DNA of 64,000 nucleotides from positions 1-64,000 of the forward strand of contig NZ_LDJK01000002.1 in assembly GCF_001431535.1 (NCBI RefSeq), given 5' to 3'. Every line of letters begins with the position of its first letter. Position 1 is the stretch's first letter. Of the stretch, positions 48,553 through 56,730 are shown piece by piece. The stretch comes from Stenotrophomonas chelatiphaga (GTDB lineage Bacteria; Pseudomonadota; Gammaproteobacteria; Xanthomonadales; Xanthomonadaceae). The notes under the pieces are model-generated. The model saw nothing but the letters and a program-made list of their open reading frames with translations, did not search any database and was not told the origin of the DNA. The position numbers and the translations under genes were made by a program.

Positions 48553-50034
48553 ATGCGTAATCCAGGAGAAGTTGAGGTGCTACAGGGATCTGTAGACGGC
48601 CTTCCAGAAACGCAGGCAGCAGGCCGTGGTCGTCGTGTTGAAGCGCGCGCCGCGCTGGAGTTGGGGCTCCGGCTCGCTGACCTGCTGGTCATACCCGCTG
48701 CCGCAATCGTGAGTCATCTGGTTCGCAACGGCGTCATGGCCCCGTCGCAGCCGCAGCGGATCGTATTCGGCGCACTGCTGCTCAGCACGGTGATCTGCTT
48801 CGGTATCGCCCCGGTGTATCGCAACTGGCGCGCACGTGGCCTGCTGGCCGATCTGTGGGTGGTGCTGCTCGCCTGGACGGCCTCGTTCGGCCTGTTCTCC
48901 ACCTATGCGGTGCTGGTGGACATGGCCGATGCCGTGCCAACGTTCTGGCTGGTCGGCTGGTATGCCCTGGGACTGATGGGCATGACGGCAACGCGGGTCA
49001 GCCTGCGCGTGCAGCTGCATCGCCTGCGCTCAAAGGGACTGGATTGCCAGCGCGTGATCCTGGTGGGCCTGCGCGCGCCCTCGCTTAAGCTGCATCGCCT
49101 GCTGCGCGGCAAGCCGGAACTGGGCAAGGCAGTGATCGGATATTTCTCCAGTCCCGGCGACATCGCGCGACCACGCCGCGAGGACGGTCCGCGCTGCCTT
49201 GGCACCATTGATGACCTTCCGCAGTACATGGACCTGCACCGCGGCGAATTCGACCAGCTGTGGGTGTCGCTGCAGATGGGTAGCGGCCCGCAGATCAAGC
49301 AGATGTTGAAGCGCATCGAGCGCTATCCGGTGCCGGTCCGCATCATCCCGGACATCAGTGGCTACGGCACGCTCAATCCGGGCGTGCATCTGGTCGGCAA
49401 CGTGCCGATGATCGGGGTGCGGCAAGGCTTGCCGGACCAGCATTTCAGGTTGGTGAAGCGCATCGAGGACTTGATTGTTGCAAGCATGGCCTTGGTGCTG
49501 CTGGCGCCGCTGTTGGCCGTGTTGGCCGCGGGCGTCAAGATCAGTTCGCCGGGGCCGGTCTTCTTCAGGCAGCGCCGCCACGGCCTGGGTGGTAAAGAAT
49601 TCTCGATGCTCAAATTCCGTTCCATGCGGGTGCATGCCGAGACGCCGGACAAGATCACCCAGGCGACCCGCAACGATCCCCGGATCACCCGGTTTGGCGC
49701 ATTCCTGCGCCGGTCCAGTCTGGATGAGTTGCCGCAGTTCCTGAACGTGCTGGGCGGCAGCATGTCGGTGGTGGGTCCACGACCGCATGCGATCCAGCAC
49801 AACAACCACTATGAAAAGCTGATCGAGCGCTACATGCATCGGCACTACGTCAAGCCCGGCATTACCGGATGGGCGCAGGTGCATGGATTGCGTGGCGAGA
49901 CGCCGGAGCTGCGATCGATGAAAAAGCGCGTTCAGTACGATATCGACTACATCCGGCGTTGGAGCCCGACGCTGGATGTACGGATCATCGCGCTGACGGC
50001 GTTCAAGGTGTTGGGGCAGAAGTCGGCTTACTGA
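48553..50034 (+). CDS. Undecaprenyl-phosphate sugar phosphotransferase, GumD/WcaJ type
   Basis: Starts an exopolysaccharide unit by moving glucose-1-phosphate (or galactose-1-phosphate) from its UDP donor to undecaprenyl phosphate. The 493-residue product has about four N-terminal membrane segments, a CoA-binding-like central part, a re-entrant helix (VASMALVLLAPLLAVLAAGV) and the C-terminal bacterial sugar-transferase domain: KFRSMRVHAETPD, RRSSLDELPQFLNVLGG, MSVVGPRPHA, YVKPGITGWAQVHGLRGET. The start at 48553 is preferred to 48502 because AAGGTG lies 9 nt upstream. The PTP gene follows. Confidence 0.92.
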   Translation: MRNPGEVEVLQGSVDGLPETQAAGRGRRVEARAALELGLRLADLLVIPAAAIVSHLVRNGVMAPSQPQRIVFGALLLSTVICFGIAPVYRNWRARGLLADLWVVLLAWTASFGLFSTYAVLVDMADAVPTFWLVGWYALGLMGMTATRVSLRVQLHRLRSKGLDCQRVILVGLRAPSLKLHRLLRGKPELGKAVIGYFSSPGDIARPRREDGPRCLGTIDDLPQYMDLHRGEFDQLWVSLQMGSGPQIKQMLKRIERYPVPVRIIPDISGYGTLNPGVHLVGNVPMIGVRQGLPDQHFRLVKRIEDLIVASMALVLLAPLLAVLAAGVKISSPGPVFFRQRRHGLGGKEFSMLKFRSMRVHAETPDKITQATRNDPRITRFGAFLRRSSLDELPQFLNVLGGSMSVVGPRPHAIQHNNHYEKLIERYMHRHYVKPGITGWAQVHGLRGETPELRSMKKRVQYDIDYIRRWSPTLDVRIIALTAFKVLGQKSAY

Positions 50035-50090
50035 TGCAGCACGGATGCTCGCTGCGCTACCCTGTGCGCTGATGGCGACAGGAACGGGTT

Positions 50091-50525
50091 GTGTTCAAGA
50101 ATATTCTTTTCGTATGCGTGGGAAACATCTGCCGCAGCCCCTCCGCGGAGTTCATGCTGCGCGAACTGGTTGCCGGTAAAGGCATCCAGGTGTCTTCGGC
50201 GGGGCTGGGTGCGCTGGTGGACCACGGTGTGGACCCCACCGCGCAGGCACTGCTGCTTGAGCATGGGCTGGATGGCAGCAGCCATCTTGGGCGGCAGATC
50301 AGTGGCGGCATCCTCGGCCAGGCCGACCTGGTGCTGACCATGGAACGCAAGCACGTGCGGCGCATCACCGAGATCGCACCGGAAGCGTCTGGCAAGACGT
50401 TCCTGTTGGGCAAGTGGCAGCAGGATCGAGAGATTCCGGATCCTTACCGTCAGCAGCGCGCGGCCTTCGAGCACGTATACGGCCTGATGGCTGAAGGCGT
50501 GCAGAGCTGGGTCAAATACCTGTAA
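50091..50525 (+). CDS. Low-molecular-weight protein tyrosine phosphatase (Wzb/Etp type)
   Basis: Dephosphorylates the tyrosine kinase (Wzc/Etk) that drives capsule or exopolysaccharide export. The 144-residue product has the P-loop CVGNICRSPS (C9 to R15, CX5R) and the general acid in the EIPDPYRQ stretch. Starts with GTG. It is the last plus-strand gene before the convergent YjbEFGH-like operon. No Wzc-like kinase gene is in the window. Confidence 0.93.
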   Translation: MFKNILFVCVGNICRSPSAEFMLRELVAGKGIQVSSAGLGALVDHGVDPTAQALLLEHGLDGSSHLGRQISGGILGQADLVLTMERKHVRRITEIAPEASGKTFLLGKWQQDREIPDPYRQQRAAFEHVYGLMAEGVQSWVKYL

Positions 50526-50541
50526 GCCCGGTGCGACGTGC

Positions 50542-50564
50542 CGGTGCCGAGCGGGTCGGCACCG
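50542..50564. terminator. Bidirectional hairpin between the phosphatase and YjbH-like genes
   Basis: Perfect 9-bp stem CGGTGCCGA / TCGGCACCG with a 5-nt loop in the 45-nt convergent gap. No T-run on either side. Confidence 0.5.
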
Positions 50565-50570
50565 CAGCGC

Positions 50571-52781
50571 TCAGTCGGTGATCGACTTCAGGTTGTCATA
50601 GAAGAAGCGCTCATCGCGCTCGCCGGTGACGTTGTACAGCGAGTACTTGCGCTGCAGCATCGCGCCGCCATCGCGGATCAGCGGATTCCAGTTGATCGCC
50701 GCCCGGGCGCGGGTGGAGCGCGGCAGGATGTTGTCGAACGGGATGCTGAAATACAAGCCCTTGTCGAAGCTGCCTTCGCCGAAGTCCGCGGCCGATACAT
50801 CGGTCTTGGTCGCATAGGCCCCCATGGTCACGCCATTGTCGAACACACGGGCGATGTTGACCGTGGCGCCGTAGTCGCCGGCCAGATAGCGTCCCACCGA
50901 CATCGAGCCGACGATGCGTTCGCGTGCATCGAAGGCGTAGTACAGCGTGGCATGGCCGGTGGTCATGCGGTAGTCGCGCAAGCCCCAGTGCTGGTCGTAG
51001 TCGCGCTGCTGCACGCGGTTGATGTTCGCACTGACGGCCCATGGCTGGTCCATCGGTCGGTACAGCAGTTCGCCACCCACGCCGGCGTACATCCATTCCA
51101 GGTAGCCGGCGTAGGCCATGCCGTAGACATCACGTCCGAAGCGATGGGCAACGTTGAGCTGAAGGTTGGGCAGGGTGACATCATTGTCGACCATGTAGCG
51201 GCGCAGGTCGGTGCGCACGCGCGGCAGACGGCTGGGCGCGTTGTATTTGAACTTGTCGTAGTTGTTGAGCAGGTCGGCGCTGACCGTGCCGGTCAACCAC
51301 AGGTCGGGCCGGAAGAAGAGGCTGCCGGAGTAGTTGGCCGCGACCTGGTACAGGATGAACCCGTCCGGACCGCCGAGGTTCTGTCGGTAACCCAAGCTGA
51401 AGCCGCCGCCAAATGGTTGGTTCGGCGCACGGTAAAGCACCTCGCGTGCGACTTCGGCGGGAGCCTGCAGATCGGTGCTGCGACGAAGGACATCGTCACT
51501 GACCGTGCCGTCAAGGTTGCCGAGCAGGGCATCGCGCTTGACCGACATGTCCACGATCGGCATGCCCAGGCGCGTGGTGCGCAGGGTGTACCAGTCGTAA
51601 TCGTCTCCAGTCGTGCTGGACAGGATGCGGCCCGCGCGTTCCAGGCCCTTGGCGGGGCTGAAGTAACGCACCTGGTAACCATCGACGAAAAGCTCGTCGC
51701 CGCGGCGCGAGATCTGGTCTACGCGGAAACCGGCATTGTTGCGGAGCTGGGAGGCGATGGTCGCCCAGTCGGGCTCCGCTTCATCCATGGAACCAGTATC
51801 CACCGTCGTAGGACGCGCGAGCGAGGAGGCCGTGTGGTCCAAGGCCGGGGTGTCCTGGGCGGCGACGGCGGCCGGGTTGACGGGCGGTGGATCGAAAGGT
51901 TTAGGTGCCGTCGAGGCGCCGCCGGGATAGCCGCGCAGGGTCAGCGAGAACATCGCTGCGTCGCCACGCTCCCATGCCGCCGTAAGTTCTATATTGGCAT
52001 TGGGCACATAGACCAGGCCCACGTTTACCGGCGTGCGCTGGGTCAGGTTGTTGCCGCGCGGTTCGCGCTTGTAGTCATTGCCGTCGTATTCCACCTTGAC
52101 CAGCAGTGCATCCCACGGCGTCTGGTACGTCAGGCCACCGAAAATGCCGACCGGCCCGCGGAACATGTTGCTCACGCCGAACTTGCCGGCCTGAGCGATC
52201 GCGCTGGTGGCGATCGGCCGACGATCCTTGAACCGGTCATCGATGACGCCCAGCGGGTTGGAAAAGTCACCGCGGTTGCCAAGATAGCCAGTGGCCAGGC
52301 CCAGCGACGCATCCACGGGGCCGAAGTTCTTGCTGGCCACCAGGTATTCACTGGAGAAAAAGCCGGTGCCGCCGATGTCGCGCACACCGAACGATACGTC
52401 TGGCAGCCAGCGCGATTCCTGCCACAGGCGCAGCTTGAAATCGATTGATTTATCTTTGTAGTTCTGGTCGCCGGCGATGTTCGGTCCGTAGCGGATGTTG
52501 GACACGTTGATGTAGCGGAACGTGCCTTCGAACCAGGTGAACGGCTGCAACGTGACGTTGTAGCGGCTGTAAGGGGAATTGTGTGACGCGGTAAACGCGA
52601 TGTCGCCCGCTGTGTTCATGCGCGCGGTCGGGGTCTGCAGCAGCCCGCTGCCGCCCCATTCGCTGGCCGTCACCGGCGGTGCCTGCTGCGCATGCAGCGC
52701 CGTGGACAGGCACATTGCAAGCATGCTCACGGTGAGCGTGACACGGCGTCGGGCGGCCAGGGGTTTTGCGGAAACGGTCAT
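50571..52781 (-). CDS. YjbH/GfcD-like outer-membrane exopolysaccharide protein
   Basis: 736 residues with a Sec signal (LTVSMLAMCLSTALHAQ). The body is beta-strand-rich throughout (TASHNSPYSRYNVTLQPFTW, GIFGGLTYQTPWDALLVKVE) and ends in FFYDNLKSITD, consistent with the YjbH family of outer-membrane beta-barrels linked to exopolysaccharide secretion. A proline-rich disordered stretch (PKPFDPPPVNPAAVAAQ) lies near residue 300. Its ATG overlaps the stop of the GfcC-like gene by 1 nt. Last gene of the export operon. Confidence 0.85.
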   Translation of the reverse strand: MTVSAKPLAARRRVTLTVSMLAMCLSTALHAQQAPPVTASEWGGSGLLQTPTARMNTAGDIAFTASHNSPYSRYNVTLQPFTWFEGTFRYINVSNIRYGPNIAGDQNYKDKSIDFKLRLWQESRWLPDVSFGVRDIGGTGFFSSEYLVASKNFGPVDASLGLATGYLGNRGDFSNPLGVIDDRFKDRRPIATSAIAQAGKFGVSNMFRGPVGIFGGLTYQTPWDALLVKVEYDGNDYKREPRGNNLTQRTPVNVGLVYVPNANIELTAAWERGDAAMFSLTLRGYPGGASTAPKPFDPPPVNPAAVAAQDTPALDHTASSLARPTTVDTGSMDEAEPDWATIASQLRNNAGFRVDQISRRGDELFVDGYQVRYFSPAKGLERAGRILSSTTGDDYDWYTLRTTRLGMPIVDMSVKRDALLGNLDGTVSDDVLRRSTDLQAPAEVAREVLYRAPNQPFGGGFSLGYRQNLGGPDGFILYQVAANYSGSLFFRPDLWLTGTVSADLLNNYDKFKYNAPSRLPRVRTDLRRYMVDNDVTLPNLQLNVAHRFGRDVYGMAYAGYLEWMYAGVGGELLYRPMDQPWAVSANINRVQQRDYDQHWGLRDYRMTTGHATLYYAFDARERIVGSMSVGRYLAGDYGATVNIARVFDNGVTMGAYATKTDVSAADFGEGSFDKGLYFSIPFDNILPRSTRARAAINWNPLIRDGGAMLQRKYSLYNVTGERDERFFYDNLKSITD

Positions 52782-53551
52782 CAAGGATCGACAGGTTGCG
52801 TGGCGACGAACGAAGCGAAATCTTCGTTGAAGGAGGCATCAATGCGCTTCAGCGCGGATTCGCGGATCGGCACGTAGATCGTGCCGCCGGCAGCCACGGC
52901 CTGTGGATCGGCGCGGTTCCACGCGGCGACACCGAGGGCCTGAACGAGCCCATCGGGCTGCACCACGTACAGCGTGTCCGGATCGGCGGCGCCGGAAGTG
53001 GGGCAGTGCGCCAGGTAAGTCTTCGCGTCCTGCAGCGGTTGGTGCGGCAGCTCGCAGGGCTGGGTCACGGCGCCGATGACGTGCACGGTCTGCGGGCGCA
53101 GCGGGATGATGATGCTGTCCCCCTGCCTGGCGATGGGATTATTGAGCGGCTGGACCTGCATCAGGCGGCGATCGAGCACCAGGCGCACGCGACCGGTTGC
53201 GGGATGGGCATCGAGCCAGTCGTGCAGCAGGTCGCCTGCCGCCCGCACATCGAGGTCTTCATGCTGCGGCAGCTGTCCCAGCGTGTGCAGCAGGCCGGCA
53301 CGCTGGCGCACCTGGTCCTGCCGTTCGTGCTCGCGCTGCAGGCTTCCGCCGAGCAGGTAGGCCGCTGCGTCCGGACGCACGGCGTTGAGCACATCGGAGA
53401 TGCGTCCACCCTGCTTTACCTGCACTACACCAGGCGACTGCACAGCTCCCACGACGGCGACCTCGGAGATGCCGGCCGGAAGCGGTGGCTCCGCCTTGAC
53501 GGGCAAGCCGGATACAAGGAAAACAAGCGCTGCCGCACTGCGAAACATCAT
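52781..53551 (-). CDS. GfcC/YjbG-like capsule biosynthesis protein
   Basis: 256 residues with a signal peptide (MFRSAAALVFLVSGLPVKA). The GfcC family is periplasmic and has two beta-grasp domains; here SEVAVVGAVQSPGVVQVKQG (first) and HVIGAVTQPCELPHQP (second) with a PLNNPIARQGDSIIIPLRPQ region match that pattern. Starts at 53551, three nucleotides after the GfcB-like stop. Specific function in group 4 capsule export is known for the family but not fixed in detail. Confidence 0.83.
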   Translation of the reverse strand: MMFRSAAALVFLVSGLPVKAEPPLPAGISEVAVVGAVQSPGVVQVKQGGRISDVLNAVRPDAAAYLLGGSLQREHERQDQVRQRAGLLHTLGQLPQHEDLDVRAAGDLLHDWLDAHPATGRVRLVLDRRLMQVQPLNNPIARQGDSIIIPLRPQTVHVIGAVTQPCELPHQPLQDAKTYLAHCPTSGAADPDTLYVVQPDGLVQALGVAAWNRADPQAVAAGGTIYVPIRESALKRIDASFNEDFASFVATQPVDP

Positions 53552-53554
53552 CGT

Positions 53555-54244
53555 TCAGTCCTGCGCCGGGCGATAGGGTTTGAGCTGTGTGAGTTCAACC
53601 GCGTAACCTGGTGCCAGGTGCTGGCGGCTCTTCCAGACGAAACCGGTCGTTGCATCGGCCCAGTACAGGTTGGTGGCACTCATGCCGCCTCCCTCCAGAC
53701 GTTCCTCGAAGCGCACAAGCTGCATGGGCCTGCCAAGGATTTCAACCTTGTCGGTGCCGCGGCGCGTAAGCGTGCCGCTGACCGGCACCGACACCGCATA
53801 CGGCGGAGTGGCGTCGTACTGGCGCTGCACCTGCACTGCTGTGGTGACTGCGGCGAGGTGATCGAAAGGCGAGTCGCCGAGGATCCGCATGCTGAACTGC
53901 CGGCCGTTACCGGAGGTGCCGGTCACCAGCCCGTCGCGGTCAAGCTGGAATACCGCTTCCTTCCCTGCGTACCACGACTGTTGCCCGTCATCGACGTAGC
54001 CCAGCACCATCACCGCGCTCATGTCCGGTGCGCGCAGCTGGATCTGCGGATAGCGATTTGCCGCTACCTGGGCAGGCGTGGCTTCTACCTGCCGATTGAA
54101 CAGCAACCGGAACGAGTCGCTGGTGGAGCGACTGGCGGACGTGCAGGCGGCCAGGCCCAGCACCAGCAGCGACGCGATCGCGCGCAGTCCCAGGCTGCGC
54201 CAGCCGACCAGAGGGGCAGCGCGGGATACCTCAGCGTGCGCCAT
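53555..54244 (-). CDS. GfcB/YjbF-like lipoprotein
   Basis: 229 residues with a lipoprotein signal (SLGLRAIASLLVLGLAAC, lipobox LAAC). The mature part is beta-rich and contains VMVLGYVDDGQQSWYAGKEA and YWADATTGFVWKSRQ, the layout of YjbF-type group 4 capsule lipoproteins. One nucleotide separates its ATG from the Wza stop. Acts with the flanking YjbG and YjbH homologues. Confidence 0.85.
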   Translation of the reverse strand: MAHAEVSRAAPLVGWRSLGLRAIASLLVLGLAACTSASRSTSDSFRLLFNRQVEATPAQVAANRYPQIQLRAPDMSAVMVLGYVDDGQQSWYAGKEAVFQLDRDGLVTGTSGNGRQFSMRILGDSPFDHLAAVTTAVQVQRQYDATPPYAVSVPVSGTLTRRGTDKVEILGRPMQLVRFEERLEGGGMSATNLYWADATTGFVWKSRQHLAPGYAVELTQLKPYRPAQD

Positions 54245-54245
54245 G

Positions 54246-55355
54246 TCAGTTGTTTCCGATCTCGCTTTCGGTACGTGCTGCGTTGTACAGGATGCTGGTG
54301 AACGGCAGCAGCTGGTTGACGAAGCGGTTCCAGCGCGTCACGCCCGCGGCACCGACGAAGACGACGTCACCGGGCTGCAGCATGAACTGGCTGGCGACAG
54401 CGAAGGCGGTCGGCGAACGCGCTTCGAGCTGGTAGACCATCGACGGCTCGGCAAGCAGGTCGTGCGAGCCGCGGATTACGTACACGGAGTTGCCGCTCGC
54501 GGTGGCCTGGGTGATGCCGCGGGCGCGACCCAGTGCCTGGTTGAGCGACACATCGCCGGTACGGAAGCTATAGGCGCCCGGCAGGTTCACTTCGCCTACG
54601 ACGAAGATTTCCTTGCGGTCCAGGTAAGGAACGAAGATCGAATCGCCGTCTTTCAGGTAGAGCTGACGCCCGCCGTACTGGTTGGCTAACGTCTCCAGGT
54701 TGATCGTATAGGTCACGCCGGCGCGGCTGAGCCGCACGCCGGACAGGTCCGCCTGGCTGGCGTTCAAGCCGCCTTGGCTGATCGCATCGGACAGCGTCAA
54801 TGGCGAGGTGCCCAGCGACAGCGGCGTCGACCGCTCGGCTGCACCGGTGATCCAGACGCGCTGGCTGCCATAGGTCAGTACTGATACGTCAACCTGCGGC
54901 GATTCGATGTACTTGGCAAGCCGCTGGGTGATTTCTTCCCGCAGCTGCACCGGCGTCCTGCCCTGGGCAGTGATTTTGCCGATGTACGGGTAGAACATCG
55001 AGCCATCACTCTGCACCAGGCGACCCGCCAGGTTGCCCTGCTGCTGTGAACCGGCAGGCACCGTCAACTCGGGGTGGTCCCAGACGGTCACGTACAGGAC
55101 ATCACCGATGCCGACCTGGTATTCCTGTGGCTGGTAGTCGAAAAGCTCTGCCGGCAGCACCTGCTCGGCCTGCGTTGCACGGTCCATCGCAATCAACTTC
55201 GGCGTGATCGTGACCATCTCCAAGCGACCATCGTCGCTTTGCTGCGAGCGCGAAACATCGCCCTGCCGCAGATGCTGGCCGGGCGCGAGCAGGCAGCCGG
55301 AAAGGGTGACGGACGCCAGGACGGCGACAGCAAGGCAGGAGAGCTTGGTCTTCAT
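54246..55355 (-). CDS. Polysaccharide export lipoprotein Wza/GfcE
   Basis: Outer-membrane octameric channel for exopolysaccharide. The 369-residue product has a lipobox (SVTLSGC), a poly-export domain (LFDYQPQEYQVGIGDVLYV, YPYIGKITAQGRTPVQL), SLBB repeats (FVVGEVNLPGAYSFRTGDVS) and a C-terminal helix region ending TRWNRFVNQLLPFTSIL. The start is set at MKTKLSCLAV. A strong terminator separates it from the YjbE-like gene. In E. coli wza (gfcE) is the fifth gene of the gfc operon; here it is second. Confidence 0.92.
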   Translation of the reverse strand: MKTKLSCLAVAVLASVTLSGCLLAPGQHLRQGDVSRSQQSDDGRLEMVTITPKLIAMDRATQAEQVLPAELFDYQPQEYQVGIGDVLYVTVWDHPELTVPAGSQQQGNLAGRLVQSDGSMFYPYIGKITAQGRTPVQLREEITQRLAKYIESPQVDVSVLTYGSQRVWITGAAERSTPLSLGTSPLTLSDAISQGGLNASQADLSGVRLSRAGVTYTINLETLANQYGGRQLYLKDGDSIFVPYLDRKEIFVVGEVNLPGAYSFRTGDVSLNQALGRARGITQATASGNSVYVIRGSHDLLAEPSMVYQLEARSPTAFAVASQFMLQPGDVVFVGAAGVTRWNRFVNQLLPFTSILYNAARTESEIGNN

Positions 55356-55380
55356 GGATCGATGTAGTTTCCAGCAGGCA

Positions 55381-55414
55381 AAAAAAACCCTCGCCAAGCA
55401 TTGCCCGGCGAGGG
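55381..55414 (-). terminator. Terminator between the YjbE-like gene and wza
   Basis: In the minus direction: perfect 8-bp stem CCCTCGCC / GGCGAGGG with an 11-nt loop, followed by seven T. It sits 24 nt after the YjbE-like stop and before wza, inside the operon, so only part of the transcription should reach wza. Confidence 0.8.
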
Positions 55415-55437
55415 CTGGGATTCAAGCGGGCTGGATC

Positions 55438-55779
55438 TCAGCCGCCGGTGCCACCGGTACCGCCGGTGCCGCCAGTACCACCCGTACCGCCGGTGCCGCC
55501 GGTGCCACCACCGCCGTCGCCGCCACCACCGCCGCCACCGCCGCCTGCATCGTTTTCACCGCTGGAGCTGTCGCCGCCTACGCTGTAAAGAACGGCGGCG
55601 GTTGCCACGGCCGCAACGGCAGTGCTGGCAATTGCCACGGTGGAGTAGCCGGTCGCTTCCGCGCCAGCGATTTCCGCGCTGGTGGCGCCATCGGTCGAGG
55701 TCTGCTCAACCTGTGCATCCTGAGCCAGGACGGGGGAAGACAGGCCAACAAGGGCCAGTACCGCAAAGATCTTCTTCAT
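55438..55779 (-). CDS. YjbE/GfcA-like small exported Gly-rich protein
   Basis: 113 residues: signal peptide (MKKIFAVLALVGLSSPVLA), a short region ending TSAEIAGAEATGYSTV, a hydrophobic stretch (VAIASTAVAAVATAAVLYSV), then GGDSSSGENDAGG and a tail of pure Gly/Thr repeats (GGTGG). E. coli YjbE and GfcA have the same order (signal, Ala-rich hydrophobic part, low-complexity Thr/Gly tail). It is the first gene of the operon and has its own strong promoter region with a TTGACA -35. Confidence 0.75.
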   Translation of the reverse strand: MKKIFAVLALVGLSSPVLAQDAQVEQTSTDGATSAEIAGAEATGYSTVAIASTAVAAVATAAVLYSVGGDSSSGENDAGGGGGGGGGDGGGGTGGTGGTGGTGGTGGTGGTGG

Positions 55780-55847
55780 AAAACGGGGTCTCCTACTCCG
55801 TCTGGGGGGATTTGAACGCCCCTATGGTCGCGGTAATGAGCTATAGG

Positions 55848-55863
55848 TGTCAAGGCGATCACG
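55848..55863 (-). promoter_or_regulatory. Promoter and possible Clp-like site of the yjbE-like operon
   Basis: On the minus strand CGTGA-TCGCCT-TGACA resembles the CRP/Clp pattern TGTGA-N6-TCACA (two or three mismatches) and includes TTGACA, a good -35 element. No convincing -10 lies 16-18 nt away. The site lies about 70 nt before the YjbE-like ATG. Confidence 0.4.
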
Positions 55864-55873
55864 TCATAAAGGC

Positions 55874-56506
55874 CTAATCCGTCAGTATTTTAGCTTCCAA
55901 TGTGATGGACTTCTCATGTAGCGTGCTTCGCGCATGCGGATCTTTTGCCCCGGACAGCGTCGTGGCGAGACGGACCACGGCCTCATGTGTCGTTGCCTGA
56001 GGAAACGCCAGTGGTATCAAGGCGCCGATGACGAGCGCCGTGGCGAGCCATCCGGGCCGCGCCGTGGGGCTCGCGTCCAGCCGCCGTAGTGTCCATACCG
56101 CGCCACTCGCGCCGAGCAGCCAGCCGCTCACGACCTCCGACCACGAATGCGCGTTCAACGGCAGCCGCGAATAGGCGATGGCCGCTGCCAGCATCAGGCC
56201 GGCCGCTGCGCCCCAGTGCGGTCTGCGTGCGGTCAGTCCGATGGCAAGCAGCACCGGCCAGATCAGCGCGGACAGGGTGGCGTGACCGCTGAATCCGGTG
56301 AAATCGACCCGTGCCAATCCGATGCCCCATCCCAGGAAGGCCAGTTTCGAGCTGAGCACCAGCGTTCCGATGACGCACAGCGAGCCTGCCCATCGCAGAG
56401 ACCAGCGACTTCGCTGGAACGCACCGAAGGCGATGAGGACCACGGCGGCTGGCAGCAGCAAACGACTGTCGCCCAGCATCGAAAGCAGGTGCCACGTAGA
56501 AGGCAT
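55874..56506 (-). CDS. PAP2-family membrane phosphatase-like protein
   Basis: 210 residues with about six hydrophobic segments. Motif 2 is present as GFSGH, and motif 3 as SRLPLNAHSWSE: catalytic His kept, but the usual Asp is Glu. Motif 1 (KX6RP) is not recognisable; only K54 with no Arg-Pro follows. So it has the fold of a lipid phosphatase but may be weakened or act on another substrate. It is upstream of, and divergent from nothing in, the export operon; its 3' side faces the YjbE-like promoter. Confidence 0.75.
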   Translation of the reverse strand: MPSTWHLLSMLGDSRLLLPAAVVLIAFGAFQRSRWSLRWAGSLCVIGTLVLSSKLAFLGWGIGLARVDFTGFSGHATLSALIWPVLLAIGLTARRPHWGAAAGLMLAAAIAYSRLPLNAHSWSEVVSGWLLGASGAVWTLRRLDASPTARPGWLATALVIGALIPLAFPQATTHEAVVRLATTLSGAKDPHARSTLHEKSITLEAKILTD

Positions 56507-56631
56507 GCGGTTGCGGCGTCACGCAGGGAAGGGTGCGCCAGCATACGGGGTGGATCGCCTGCGCAGCTGACCGCGACCCGTCCGAGGTAGTCCTGCAGGC
56601 CGCCACCCTGTATCCTTCACATCCTCGATCT

Positions 56632-56708
56632 GGCCCCGTAGCTCAGCTGGATAGAGCGTCCCCCTCCTAAGGGGAAGGTCGCCCGTTCGAATCGGGCCGG
56701 GGTCACCA
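56632..56708 (+). tRNA. tRNA-Arg (anticodon CCT)
   Basis: 77 nt with a complete cloverleaf: acceptor GGCCCCG pairing with CGGGGTC (one G-T pair), D arm with GCTCAGCTGGATAGAGC, anticodon arm TCCCC-CTCCTAA-GGGGA giving anticodon CCT, and T arm GCCCGTTCGAATCGGGC. The CCA tail is encoded. It reads the AGG arginine codon. No integrase gene lies next to it, so it is not visibly used as an attachment site here. Confidence 0.97.
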
Positions 56709-56730
56709 GAATTCCAGGGCGCCAGTGAAG

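Noticed and set aside
56632-56708. tRNA-Arg considered as an integration site
   Set aside because: No integrase, no duplicated 3' end of the tRNA, and normal composition on both sides in the window.
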